NCBI GenBank assembly: GCA_006218045.1
Contig: VBWB01000014.1
Coordinates: forward strand, 1-64,000
Source: Stygiobacter sp.
Lineage (GTDB): Bacteria > Pseudomonadota > Alphaproteobacteria > Rhodospirillales > Magnetospirillaceae
DNA length: 64,000 nt
Direction: 5' to 3'
The translations under genes and the position numbers were made by a program. This document shows, in pieces, positions 45,783 through 53,913 of this stretch (position 1 is the stretch's first letter; every line of letters starts with the position of its first letter). The notes beneath the pieces were generated by a model that was given only the letters and a program-made list of their open reading frames with translations, was not told the DNA's origin and ran no database searches.

Positions 45783-46469
45783 GCCGGCCAGTTCCTCCGC
45801 CGCCATCACCCGCCATTGGCCTTCCGGCAGATCGCCGAGGGCGAGCGGCCCCAGGCCGGCGCGGTGCAGACTGACCACGTGGTTGCCCAAGGCGGCGAAC
45901 ATGCGCTTGACCTGATGATAGCGGCCCTCGTGCAGGGTCAGCCGCGCCCGGGTCGGCCCCAGCACCTGCAATTGCGCCGGGGCCAGCGGCGTCTTTTCCG
46001 AGCGCAGCATCAGCGTACCGCTGGCGAAGATCTCGGCCTCGGTCCCCTCCAGCGGACGATCCAGGGTGACGTCATAGGTCTTGGGCACGTGATGACGCGG
46101 CGCCGTCAGCCGATGCAGCAACTTGCCGTCATCGGTCAGCAGCAACAGGCCGGTGGTGTCGCGATCCAGCCGCCCCACCGGGGCCAGCACCGGATTGCGG
46201 TGCAAAAAGCGCGGCGGCAGCAATTCATAGACGATGCGGCCCGGATCGCTGGTGGAACAGGTATAGCCGGCGGGCTTGTTGAGCATGATCACCAGCCCGG
46301 CGGGCGGGTCCAGCGGTTCGCCGTCGACGCGGATATCGTCATGCTCGACCTTGTCGCTTTCCACCAGTTCGCGCCCATCGACATGGCGGATACGGCCATC
46401 GCGCAACAGAAAGCGGATGTCCCTTTGGCTGCCATAGCCCAGATTGGCGATCAGACGGACCAGACGCAT
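45777..46469 (-). CDS. rsuA: Pseudouridine synthase, RsuA family
   Basis: An enzyme of 230 residues that isomerises uridine in 16S rRNA (U516 in E. coli for RsuA). It has an N-terminal S4 RNA-binding domain (MRLVRLIANLGYGSQRDIRF), then the catalytic domain with the Asp motif GRLDRDTTGLLLLT and the C-terminal HEGRYHQVKRMFAALGNHV. It may instead target 23S rRNA as RluB/E/F relatives do. Translated leftward, convergent with hmuV. A repeat element lies 30 bases upstream of its start. Confidence 0.9.
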   Translation of the reverse strand: MRLVRLIANLGYGSQRDIRFLLRDGRIRHVDGRELVESDKVEHDDIRVDGEPLDPPAGLVIMLNKPAGYTCSTSDPGRIVYELLPPRFLHRNPVLAPVGRLDRDTTGLLLLTDDGKLLHRLTAPRHHVPKTYDVTLDRPLEGTEAEIFASGTLMLRSEKTPLAPAQLQVLGPTRARLTLHEGRYHQVKRMFAALGNHVVSLHRAGLGPLALGDLPEGQWRVMAAEELAGL

Positions 46470-46500
46470 GATGGTTCCTTGAGTAGTGACGCCCTGTCTT

Positions 46501-46585
46501 CGTCATACCCGCGCAGGCGGGTATCCAGGAGTCGCGGAAAAGATGGTGGTGCACCCTCTGGACTCCCGCCTGCGCGGGAGTGACG
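46501..46585. repeat. CGTCATxCCCGCGCAGGCGGGxATCCAG-type inverted repeat element, copy 1
   Basis: Two 28-base ends (46501-46528 and 46558-46585) are inverted copies of each other, and each end is itself a small hairpin. In the left end the stem is TACCC/GGGTA and in the right end CTCCC/GGGAG around the same core GCGCAGGC. The changes thus keep each local stem paired. A similar element is at 61839-61941. The core resembles the dRS3-type ATTCCC-N8-GGGAAT repeat. The remaining bases of 46470-46647 show nothing else. Confidence 0.85.
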
Positions 46586-46647
46586 GCAAAAGGGAGCCGA
46601 TAAATTCACAGATTCCGACGCCGGCGTAACGGGCATGTGGGTGAAAA

Positions 46648-47658
46648 TTAGCGGTCGTGACGGTTGGTGGACAGATAGATTTTGAAGCCGTCGGCGACGG
46701 CGACCAGTTCCACCTCGCGGAAGCGGCGGCGCAATTCCGCTTCGTAGGGCAAATGCTGGTTGGCCACCAGCAGGAACTTGCCGCGCCGGCGGATGGCCTT
46801 CCAGGCGGTGGTGATGAAGGCCTGGCCGATGGCCGGGTCCGCCTTGGCCCCTTCATGGAAGGGCGGATTGCTGACGATCCAGTCATAGGGCGCGACCTCG
46901 GGCAGGCCAGCGCAGACATCGGTCCAGTGATAACTGGCCCGCTCACCGAAGGCGGCCAGATTGGTACGGGCATCGTCCAGCGCCATGGCTTCGGCCTCGT
47001 ACAGATCCACCCCGGTGACGGCGTCGAAGCGCGACAGGATTTCCGCGCTCAAATAGCCCCAGCCGGCGCCCAGATCAGCCACCCGGCCACTCAAACCCGC
47101 CGGCAGATGCGCCGCCAGCAGCCGCGATCCCCGGTCCACGTGGTCGGGGCTGAAACAGCCGGGGCGGGCCACCAGTGCCGTCTCCGCCACCGGACGCGGC
47201 GCCCCCTCGGCCAGCCAGTCGGCGGCCGAGGCTTTTTCCAGCCAGAACACCCGGCACTGATGCTTGGACAGCGTCCCCAGCAGGCCGAAGCGCTTGGCCG
47301 CTTCCTTTTCCAGGCTGGCGGCACCGCTGGCATTGGCGCCGCAGCACAGCAGCACACCGCCCGGGGCCAGTTGATTCAGACCTTGGGCGATCAAGGCCCG
47401 GCTTTCGCCCTTGTGCTTGGACAGCAGGCACAGGCCCAAGGCGTAACCGCCGCCCAACCGCTCGGTTGCCGTGAAGCCCGCCGCCCGTAAACGGTCGAAG
47501 GCCGGGCGGAAGCCTTGCTGGCACTCCAGTTGCCCGCTCCAGCCAATGAAATGAGGGGAGGCCTCGGCCCGCAGCCAGAAGGCCCGCGCCGGCATCTCCA
47601 GGAATCCCTTGTCGAAAGGCAGCGCCAAGGCGCGCAATTGGTCGTCGATCTTATCCAT
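46648..47658 (-). CDS. rsmC: 16S rRNA (guanine-N2) methyltransferase, RsmC family
   Basis: An enzyme of 336 residues with the two-domain layout of RsmC: an N-terminal non-catalytic methyltransferase-like half and a C-terminal catalytic half. SAM-binding ADLGAGWGYLSAEIL and the substrate motif SNPPFHEG are visible, as in enzymes that make m2G1207 in 16S rRNA. The start at 47658 (MDKIDDQLRAL) is preferred; a 20-residue basic extension is open upstream but unlike the family. It faces away from the phosphonate genes. Confidence 0.9.
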   Translation of the reverse strand: MDKIDDQLRALALPFDKGFLEMPARAFWLRAEASPHFIGWSGQLECQQGFRPAFDRLRAAGFTATERLGGGYALGLCLLSKHKGESRALIAQGLNQLAPGGVLLCCGANASGAASLEKEAAKRFGLLGTLSKHQCRVFWLEKASAADWLAEGAPRPVAETALVARPGCFSPDHVDRGSRLLAAHLPAGLSGRVADLGAGWGYLSAEILSRFDAVTGVDLYEAEAMALDDARTNLAAFGERASYHWTDVCAGLPEVAPYDWIVSNPPFHEGAKADPAIGQAFITTAWKAIRRRGKFLLVANQHLPYEAELRRRFREVELVAVADGFKIYLSTNRHDR

Positions 47659-47706
47659 GGCCGATGCATTAGCACGCCGGCGCGCAAGAATCGACGTTCT
47701 CGCCAC

Positions 47707-47718
47707 TTGTCTAGACAA
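47707..47718. promoter_or_regulatory. Candidate PhnF operator 1
   Basis: TTGTCTAGACAA is a perfect 12-base palindrome. It lies 79 bases before the hexapeptide transferase gene and is the strongest of four related sites in front of the phosphonate transcription units (also 48420, 59509, 60347). GntR-type regulators such as PhnF bind palindromes of this size. Confidence 0.6.
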
Positions 47719-47797
47719 TTACACCAATTTCACCATCCGGTCACACAAAGCCGCCGCCAGCGGCTTTATCACGGGCACGACCATGATGGAGACGACG

Positions 47798-48409
47798 ATG
47801 AGCCTGAGCGAAAATCCGTGGATCGACCCAAAAGCCGAGGTGAGCGACTGCACCTTGGGCGCCTATACCGCCGTGCACGCCCGCACCCAGATGCGTGACA
47901 CCAGTTTCGGCGATTACAGCTACATGATGGAGGATTGTGACTGTATTTACGCTGAGATCGGCAAGTTCGTCTCCATCGCCCGCATGGTCCGCATCAATCC
48001 GGGCAATCATCCGCTGGACCGGGCCTCGATCCACCACTTCACCTATCGCGCCAGTTCCTACGGCCTGGGCGACGACGACCAGGATTTCTTCGACTGGCGC
48101 CGCGACCACCAAGTGACCATCGGCCACGACGTGTGGATCGGCCACGGCGCCATCCTCATGGCCGGCATCACCATCGGCACCGGCGCGGTGGTGGGGGCCG
48201 GATCGGTGGTCACCCACGACGTCGCCCCCTACACCATCGTCGCCGGCGTAGCTGCCAAACCCATCCGCCGGCGTGTTACTGCGAAAACCGAAGCGCAATT
48301 GTTGGGTTTGTCTTGGTGGGACTGGCCCCATGACAAATTGAAGCAGGCTCTTCCCGACTTCCGCACACTGAATGCCGAGCAATTCATTGACAAGTATCAG
48401 CCTGGATGA
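47798..48409 (+). CDS. Phosphonate-cluster hexapeptide-repeat transferase
   Basis: An acetyltransferase-like protein of 203 residues made of left-handed beta-helix repeats (DCTLGAYTAVHARTQMRDTS; GHDVWIGHGAILMAGITIGT; GAVVGAGSVV). It resembles the transferase family regularly found in phosphonate gene clusters, related to xenobiotic and chloramphenicol acetyltransferases. The conserved His in NHPLDRASIHHF is probably catalytic. It may acylate an aminophosphonate, as PhnO does, but it is a different fold. ATG at 47798 has GGAG six bases before it. It is 145 bases before phnC. Confidence 0.85.
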   Translation: MSLSENPWIDPKAEVSDCTLGAYTAVHARTQMRDTSFGDYSYMMEDCDCIYAEIGKFVSIARMVRINPGNHPLDRASIHHFTYRASSYGLGDDDQDFFDWRRDHQVTIGHDVWIGHGAILMAGITIGTGAVVGAGSVVTHDVAPYTIVAGVAAKPIRRRVTAKTEAQLLGLSWWDWPHDKLKQALPDFRTLNAEQFIDKYQPG

Positions 48410-48419
48410 CCGGGCGATG

Positions 48420-48433
48420 TTGTCTAAGACCAA
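48420..48433. promoter_or_regulatory. Candidate PhnF operator 2
   Basis: TTGTCTAAGACCAA is an imperfect palindrome with GTCT and AGAC half-sites, one base wider than the copy at 47707. It lies 121 bases upstream of phnC. The intervening AT-rich stretch (48434-48540) probably contains the phnC promoter; a Pho box is not clear to me. Confidence 0.45.
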
Positions 48434-48554
48434 CACTATACATATCCGCAATTGGTAACGACTTTATTTTCATAAAACGGAAACCAAGTCTCAATAAAAC
48501 TGACGCGGTTGGTCGTTATGCTCCGTCGGAACGTATTCAATCCGAGGTGAGGGT

Positions 48555-49418
48555 ATGACCAAAGCCGCCAAGGTGATGGTTCCGGCGATCAAGGTGACCA
48601 GACTCCACAAGACCTTTAGTTGTTGCAAGGCCTTGGATGGCGTCAGCCTGGATATCAATCCGGGCGAGATGGTCGCCCTGATCGGCGCGTCGGGGTCGGG
48701 CAAATCGACCTTGCTGCGCCATGTGGCCGGACTGGCGGTCAGCGATGCCGGCCCCCAGGGCGGCAGCATCGAGGCGCTGGGCCGCCCGGTCCAGGCCTGT
48801 GGCCGTCTGGCCGCCGATATCCGCACCACCCGCGCCCGTATCGGCTTCGTCTTCCAGCAATTCAATCTGGTCGGGCGCCTGCCGGTGATGACCAACGTGC
48901 TGACCGGCTCGCTCGGTCGGCTGCCGTTGTGGCGGTCGCTGTCGGGCCTGTTCCCGCTGGAAGACCGCGAGCGCGCCTTCGACGCCCTGACCCGCGTCGG
49001 CATCCCGGAAACGGCGTGGCAGCGGGCCTCGACCCTGTCGGGCGGCCAGCAGCAGCGCGCCGCCATCGCCCGCACCTTGGTGCAGCGGGCACAGATCATC
49101 CTGGCCGACGAACCCATCGCCAGCCTGGACCCGGAATCGTCGCGCCGGGTGATGGAAACCCTGGCCACCATCAACGCCGAGGACAAGACCACCGTGGTGG
49201 TCTGCCTGCATCAGGTGGATTTCGCCATCCGTTATTGCCCGCGCACCATCGCCCTGAAAAAGGGGGCGGTGATCTATGACGGCCCCTCGGCGGCGTTGAC
49301 GCCGTCCATGCTGCGCGACCTTTACGGCGCCGAGGCCGATGAATTGGGCGCCGGCATCCAGGGCTCGGCCAGTTTCGTCACCGGCGAAACCGCCGCCCTG
49401 GCCGCCGCCGCCGGCTGA
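48555..49418 (+). CDS. phnC: Phosphonate ABC transporter ATP-binding protein
   Basis: The ATPase of the phosphonate importer, 287 residues. Walker A is [12 protein letters not shown], the signature is [15 protein letters not shown], Walker [13 protein letters not shown], and the switch His is in CLHQVDFA. Length and the RHVAGL / [14 protein letters not shown] segment fit PhnC. A strong ribosome site (GAGGTGAGGG) precedes it. phnD follows after 43 bases. Confidence 0.94.
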   Translation: MTKAAKVMVPAIKVTRLHKTFSCCKALDGVSLDINPGEMVALIGASGSGKSTLLRHVAGLAVSDAGPQGGSIEALGRPVQACGRLAADIRTTRARIGFVFQQFNLVGRLPVMTNVLTGSLGRLPLWRSLSGLFPLEDRERAFDALTRVGIPETAWQRASTLSGGQQQRAAIARTLVQRAQIILADEPIASLDPESSRRVMETLATINAEDKTTVVVCLHQVDFAIRYCPRTIALKKGAVIYDGPSAALTPSMLRDLYGAEADELGAGIQGSASFVTGETAALAAAAG

Positions 49419-49461
49419 TTTTCACCCTTTCCCGCAGACCCGCAACCGAAGGAACCGACCC

Positions 49462-50463
49462 ATGAAGATTTCCGCGACCATCTTGGCCGCCGCCACCCTG
49501 GGCAGCCTGCTCACCGCCCCGGCCATGGCCCAGGAAACCTTGAATTTCGGCATCATCTCGACCGAGTCGAGCCAGAACCTGAAGCAGGAATGGGTTCCCT
49601 TCCTGACCGAGATGGAGAAGCAGACCGGCTTCAAGATCAAGGCGTTCTTCGCCCCCGATTATGCCGGCATCATCGAAGGCATGCGCTTCAACAAGGTGCA
49701 GGTGGCCTGGTTCGGCAACAAGTCGGCCATGGAAGCGGTGGACCGCGCCGAAGGCGAAATCTTCGTCCAGTCGGTGGATAATGAAGGCAATCCCGGTTAC
49801 TGGTCGCATCTGCTGGTGCACAAGGACAGCAACCTGAACAGCGTCCAGGACGTGCTGAAGAACGCGGCCGAACTGACCTTCAGCAACGGCGACCCCAATT
49901 CCACCTCGGGCTTCCTGGTGCCGGGCTATTACGTCTTCGCCCAGAACGGTGTCGACGATCCCAAGAAGATCTTCAAGCGCGTGATCAACGCCAACCACGA
50001 AACCAACGCCATGGCGGTGGCCAACAAGCAGGTGGACGTGTCCACCAACAACTCGGAAAACCTGCGCCTGATCCAGGACCGCCAGCCGGAAAAGTTCGCC
50101 AATATCAAGGTGATCTGGACCTCGCCCCTGATCCCCGCCGACCCCATCGTCTGGCGCAAGGATCTGGCCAAGGAGTCCCGCGACAAGATCAAGACCTTCT
50201 TCCTGACCTACGGCGTCGCCGCCCCGGGCAAGAGCCAGGACCAGGTGAAGAAGGAAATCGAGGTGCTGGCCGGCCTCAAATGGGCGCCGTTCAAGCCGTC
50301 GTCCAACGACCAGTTGCTGCCCATCCGTCAGCTTGAGCTGTTCAAGAACCGCAACAAGGTCGCCGGCGACGCCAACATGGCCGAAGCCGACAAGAAGGCC
50401 AAGCTGGCCGAAATCGACGCCAAGCTGGCCGATCTGACCAAGCGCATGGCCGCCTTGAAGTAA
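49462..50463 (+). CDS. phnD: Phosphonate ABC transporter substrate-binding protein
   Basis: A periplasmic binding protein of 333 residues with a signal peptide cut after AMAQ. The motif FAPDYAGIIEGMRFNKVQVA (then WFGNKSAMEAV) and the NGDPNSTSGFLVPGYYVF segment are typical of PhnD. It delivers phosphonates or phosphate esters to PhnE. A GC-rich hairpin after the stop may lower the amount of phnE mRNA relative to phnD. Confidence 0.95.
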   Translation: MKISATILAAATLGSLLTAPAMAQETLNFGIISTESSQNLKQEWVPFLTEMEKQTGFKIKAFFAPDYAGIIEGMRFNKVQVAWFGNKSAMEAVDRAEGEIFVQSVDNEGNPGYWSHLLVHKDSNLNSVQDVLKNAAELTFSNGDPNSTSGFLVPGYYVFAQNGVDDPKKIFKRVINANHETNAMAVANKQVDVSTNNSENLRLIQDRQPEKFANIKVIWTSPLIPADPIVWRKDLAKESRDKIKTFFLTYGVAAPGKSQDQVKKEIEVLAGLKWAPFKPSSNDQLLPIRQLELFKNRNKVAGDANMAEADKKAKLAEIDAKLADLTKRMAALK

Positions 50464-50477
50464 AAACCCTGCCTTAC

Positions 50478-50508
50478 CGGGCGGCCCCCTTGCCGGGGCC
50501 GCCCGTTT
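50478..50508 (+). terminator. Strong hairpin between phnD and phnE
   Basis: An 11-bp perfect stem (CGGGCGGCCCC / GGGGCCGCCCG) with a 6-base loop and only TTT after it. It is probably a partial terminator or a stabiliser of the phnCD mRNA, as is common after binding-protein genes. Confidence 0.6.
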
Positions 50509-50535
50509 CCATGTCCATCTGTCAGGAATACCCCC

Positions 50536-51330
50536 ATGTCCACCGCCCTTGATACCGCCCGCCTTTCGCCGCCGCCGCGCCAGTCCCTGGCCAAGCTGCT
50601 GGTGTGGGGGCTGATTTTCACCGTGCTGGCGGCGTCATGGTCGGGGGCGGAGATCCGGCCCTGGGCCCTGATCACCGACGGTGCCAACATGGGCACCTTC
50701 ATGGCCGATTTCTTCCCGCCCAATTTTTCCGACTGGCGCTATTACCTGGAAGAAATGCTGATCACCTTGCAGATCGCCATCTGGGGCACCGCCCTGGCGG
50801 TGGTCTGCGCCGTGCCCTTCGGCCTCTTATGCGCCGAGAACGTGGCCCCGGCCTGGATCAACCAGCCGGTACGCCGGCTGATGGATTCCTTTCGCGCCAT
50901 CAACGAAATGGTCTTCGCCATGCTGTTCGTGGTCGCCGTCGGCCTGGGGCCGTTCGCCGGCGTGCTGGCCCTGTTCGTCCATACCACCGGCATCCTGGCC
51001 AAGCTGTTTTCCGAAGCGGTGGAAGCCATCGACCCCCGCCCGGTGGAAGGCATCCGCGCCACCGGCGCCAATGCCCTGGAGGAAGTCGTCTTCGGCATCA
51101 TTCCCCAGGTCATGCCCCTGTGGATCAGCTATTCGCTCTATCGCTTCGAATCCAATGTCCGCTCGGCCACCGTGGTCGGCATGGTCGGCGCCGGCGGCAT
51201 CGGCGTGGTGTTGTGGGAAATCATCCGCGGTTTCTATTTCGCCGAGACCTGCGCCGTCATGTTGATCATCATCGTCACCGTGTCGCTGATCGACATCGCC
51301 TCGTCGCGCCTGCGCAAATTGTTCATCTGA
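50536..51330 (+). CDS. phnE: Phosphonate ABC transporter permease
   Basis: An inner-membrane permease of 264 residues. Helices and the coupling loop are visible ([20 protein letters not shown]), with [20 protein letters not shown] as in PhnE. Only one permease gene is present, so it would act as a homodimer. The region after it (51331-51390) carries no gene. Confidence 0.94.
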   Translation: MSTALDTARLSPPPRQSLAKLLVWGLIFTVLAASWSGAEIRPWALITDGANMGTFMADFFPPNFSDWRYYLEEMLITLQIAIWGTALAVVCAVPFGLLCAENVAPAWINQPVRRLMDSFRAINEMVFAMLFVVAVGLGPFAGVLALFVHTTGILAKLFSEAVEAIDPRPVEGIRATGANALEEVVFGIIPQVMPLWISYSLYRFESNVRSATVVGMVGAGGIGVVLWEIIRGFYFAETCAVMLIIIVTVSLIDIASSRLRKLFI

Positions 51331-51389
51331 GACATCCGGGACAATCTGCGGAGACGCGGGAACAACCGCCATCCGCACCGATTTTGTAG

Positions 51390-51427
51390 ACTCCCCCGAC
51401 GCAGAACGCGTCAATGGATGGGGGAGT
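51390..51427 (+). promoter_or_regulatory. Nested hairpin masking the ribosome site of the next gene
   Basis: ACTCCCCC (51390-51397) pairs perfectly with GGGGGAGT (51420-51427). Inside it, GACGC (51398-51402) pairs with GCGTC (51408-51412). The right arm contains the only good Shine-Dalgarno sequence (GGGGAG) for the ATG at 51436, and also covers an in-frame ATG at 51418. If the fold forms in the mRNA, translation would be off. Confidence 0.55.
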
Positions 51428-51435
51428 CAGGCAGA

Positions 51436-52176
51436 ATGGCCACCGATCACTTCACCGCCGAACCCGCCCCCGCCGAACTGGGGGTGGTCCAGGCGACCCT
51501 GGATGGCATGGATGCCATCGAGAACCTGCTGTGCCGCATGCGCAGTCTGGCCCTGATCGCGCAAGCCACCCCGCAGCCGGGCGAACGGCGCGCCCTGGCT
51601 CGCGGTTTCGACCAGTTGCGCCGTGACCTCGACCTGATCGCCGCCGGCACCTTGGATATCGACAAGGCCTGCGGCGAAGGCCAGATTTCTCCGGCCGAAT
51701 ATCAGCAATCCTCACACGCGGTCATCGCCGTCTGCGAAGCCGACGGCAACAATGCCTGGCTGCGCCTGTCGGGACTGCCGCCCCGGTGCCGCTTTCCCGC
51801 CGGTGACCGCCGGTTCGTCGACGCCGATGCCGATGGCAATCTGGAGCTGACCCGCTTGGACGGTCCCGCCTGCAAGAATGCCGTCTTCGACAACATCTAT
51901 GATCTGTTGCATGGCGACACGGTGGTGGTGCGCTCGTCCATCGACATGGCCATCGCCGTCAACGGCACCAGCCACCCCGATCTGTGCCTGCACATCCACC
52001 GCATCGATCACGGCTGGGGCAGCATGTTCGGCCATGCCCAGGCCATCGAAAGGTCACTGGCCCAAACCGGCACGGCACTGGACGGCTTGCATTGCATCGC
52101 CAACAGCTTCGGCGCCTATGTCTACCGGCTCTATCAACGCTACGGCTTTGGTGACAGCCCGGCCAACGATATGTGA
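51436..52176 (+). CDS. Hypothetical protein of unknown function
   Basis: A protein of 246 residues (252 if the ATG at 51418 is used). The N-terminal 75 residues are helical (ATLDGMDAIENLLCRMRSLA; ARGFDQLRRDLDLIAAG) and look faintly like the helices of flagellin-type coiled coils. The rest is a mixed fold with many His and Cys (DLCLHIHRIDHGWGSMFGHA). No signal, no membrane span, no family I recognise. It lies between phnE and an AraC regulator, so a link to phosphonates is possible but unproven. Its start is controlled by a hairpin (51390-51427). Confidence 0.7.
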   Translation: MATDHFTAEPAPAELGVVQATLDGMDAIENLLCRMRSLALIAQATPQPGERRALARGFDQLRRDLDLIAAGTLDIDKACGEGQISPAEYQQSSHAVIAVCEADGNNAWLRLSGLPPRCRFPAGDRRFVDADADGNLELTRLDGPACKNAVFDNIYDLLHGDTVVVRSSIDMAIAVNGTSHPDLCLHIHRIDHGWGSMFGHAQAIERSLAQTGTALDGLHCIANSFGAYVYRLYQRYGFGDSPANDM

Positions 52177-52234
52177 TACCGGTCGACGTTTCATTTGACT
52201 CGCCGAAGGCGCATCGACCGACCGGCAAGCCTGA

Positions 52235-52301
52235 GCGGCGCTTGAGCCCCGCCGTCTCGGCATGAAATGACCCAACGGGTCATTTCATTGGCAAGCGCCG
52301 C
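52235..52301. terminator. Nested palindromes between convergent genes, likely bidirectional terminator
   Basis: An outer stem GCGGCGCTTG (52235-52244) / CAAGCGCCGC (52292-52301) encloses an inner 12-bp stem 52262-52273 / 52277-52288 (ATGAAATGACCC, loop AAC). Both stems are perfect. It lies between two genes that end facing each other and has no T run. Termination by structure, or a stable RNA, are both possible. Confidence 0.55.
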
Positions 52302-52321
52302 GCGGGATAGGGCATGATCCA

Positions 52322-53386
52322 TTACCGCAAGGCGGCGCGGGCGGTCAGCGACTTGGCCCAGTGCCACATGCGTTCGGCATCCTCGACGGCGCCACCACCA
52401 CTGGGCATGTCCAAATCCAGACCATCCCCCTGCCGCGGTACCCCCATGTCACGGGCCTCGCTCGGGCTCATGCCGAAATGATTGCGGAACAGATGGCTGA
52501 AATGACTGGGCGAGATGAAGCCATAATCCAAGGCAATATCGAAAATGCCGCGATGGGTGTGCCTTACCCCGGTGATGGCCCTGAAACAGGCCATCAGCCG
52601 GCGGCGCTGAATGTGTTCGCGCACGCCGCCATGGGGCTTGAACAGGCGGTAAAGGGTGGCACGCGAACAGCGGAACGTGGCGCAGATGGACTCCACCCCG
52701 AGGTCCGGATCGTTCAGGTGAGCGTCCATATGGCGACAGATCGAGGCGAACATGGCCGTCTGCACCTGGGCGGCGCCGGTATCGCCATGGCCCATCAAGG
52801 CGTCGAGCAGCCCCAGTAGCGACTGGGTCAAAGCGGGAATGCTGTCCATGCCGGCTGAGGGCAACAGGCGCCTGAGCGACAGCATATGGTCGCGCAGCAG
52901 GTGATTGCACACCGAATTATCGGCGAAGACCTGCCCGCGCAAATCGGCCAGATGCGGCACTTCGTCCAGCACCAGCTGGCGCGGCAACACCATCACCACC
53001 GCGTCGGAATCGTCGGCCACCGCCTCGACCGGATAGGCCAGATTGACGCCGTAGACCTTGCCAGGAACGATGGTGTAGTCGATTCCGCCATTGGCAACCT
53101 GGTTGCGACCATCGACGAAGAGTTGCAGGCTCAGATGGTCGGCGTCGTCGTGTCGAGCCATCAAGCCACGGTCACGGCGGAAGGTCCGGCGGCTGAAGAT
53201 GGTGTCGATATAGAGGAAACGGCCCAGATGATATTGATGAATCTCGGGCGCGGTGCCCGTCTGATCCGGTTCGCGGCGCGAACGCGATTCCAGCATGGGG
53301 GCGATGCTTTGGCACCACAGATCCTCCTGCTGCTCGGCAGGCAGGCTTCCGCTCACCAATGACGCCCTGGGTATGAGCGTGCTCAT
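52322..53386 (-). CDS. AraC-family transcription regulator
   Basis: A regulator of 354 residues. The N-terminal 200 residues form a ligand-sensing region of the AraC-binding-domain-like type. The C-terminal part has the two helix-turn-helix motifs (GVESICATFRCSRATLYRLF; FDIALDYGFISPSHFSHLFR). It sits inside the phosphonate region, but its target is unknown. The AT-rich upstream stretch (53387-53511) holds its promoter and a small palindrome ATGGG-N6-CCCAT at 53464-53479, which may be an autoregulatory site. Confidence 0.9.
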   Translation of the reverse strand: MSTLIPRASLVSGSLPAEQQEDLWCQSIAPMLESRSRREPDQTGTAPEIHQYHLGRFLYIDTIFSRRTFRRDRGLMARHDDADHLSLQLFVDGRNQVANGGIDYTIVPGKVYGVNLAYPVEAVADDSDAVVMVLPRQLVLDEVPHLADLRGQVFADNSVCNHLLRDHMLSLRRLLPSAGMDSIPALTQSLLGLLDALMGHGDTGAAQVQTAMFASICRHMDAHLNDPDLGVESICATFRCSRATLYRLFKPHGGVREHIQRRRLMACFRAITGVRHTHRGIFDIALDYGFISPSHFSHLFRNHFGMSPSEARDMGVPRQGDGLDLDMPSGGGAVEDAERMWHWAKSLTARAALR

Positions 53387-53511
53387 GCTTGGTCCCCTTC
53401 ACCGGACTTCTTCCGGTCGCCTGACACCACATGCCCCCGCTTTGCAGGCGGCACCCCTGAACTATGGGCGGACACCCATAATAAAAAGTTAAAGATAAAC
53501 TTTAAGTAATA

Positions 53512-53840
53512 TCAAATAAAATACGAGCGGTTCCGACCTAAGGTCTTTGCCTGATAAAGCGCCTGGTCGGCACGATCAAACACCGACACCATATCGTCAT
53601 CGTCCTCGGCCAATGTGGTTATGCCGATGCTGATGGTGATGGTGATGGGTTGACCGTCCTCGCTGCGGATGACCAGGTCGCTCAAACAGCGGCGCAGCCT
53701 TGCCGCCGTCATTTGGGCCGCCGCCTTGTCCTGGCCGGGCGATAGCGGCCAGGAGGAAGGGGCAATGCTGCAACAGCGCCGCCACCACCACCGGGGCACC
53801 CCAGGCGTGATTGATCAGCAGCGACGAGCAGAAAATTGAA
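53512..53840 (-). pseudogene. Remnant of a GGDEF (diguanylate cyclase) gene
   Basis: The C-terminal end of a GGDEF domain is clear: DKAAAQMTAARLRRCLSDLV, then ITISIGITTLAEDDDD, then FDRADQALYQAKTLGRNRSY. Just upstream, in a different reading frame, is LLINHAWGAPVVVAALLQHC, which resembles the part before the GGDEF motif (the INDxxGH region). The GGDEF residues themselves and the N-terminal half are missing. So the gene has at least one frameshift and an internal deletion and cannot make an active enzyme. Confidence 0.65.
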
Positions 53841-53913
53841 AAGACGCATGGCGCAAAACCACTTTCCCGACCGCGGCGATTCAACCCCTTTCGCCGCAGC
53901 CGGGAAAAATGAT

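Noticed and set aside
46501-46585. Possible insertion sequence bounded by inverted repeats
   Set aside because: Too short to encode a transposase and no target duplication is evident; better described as a small palindromic repeat element.
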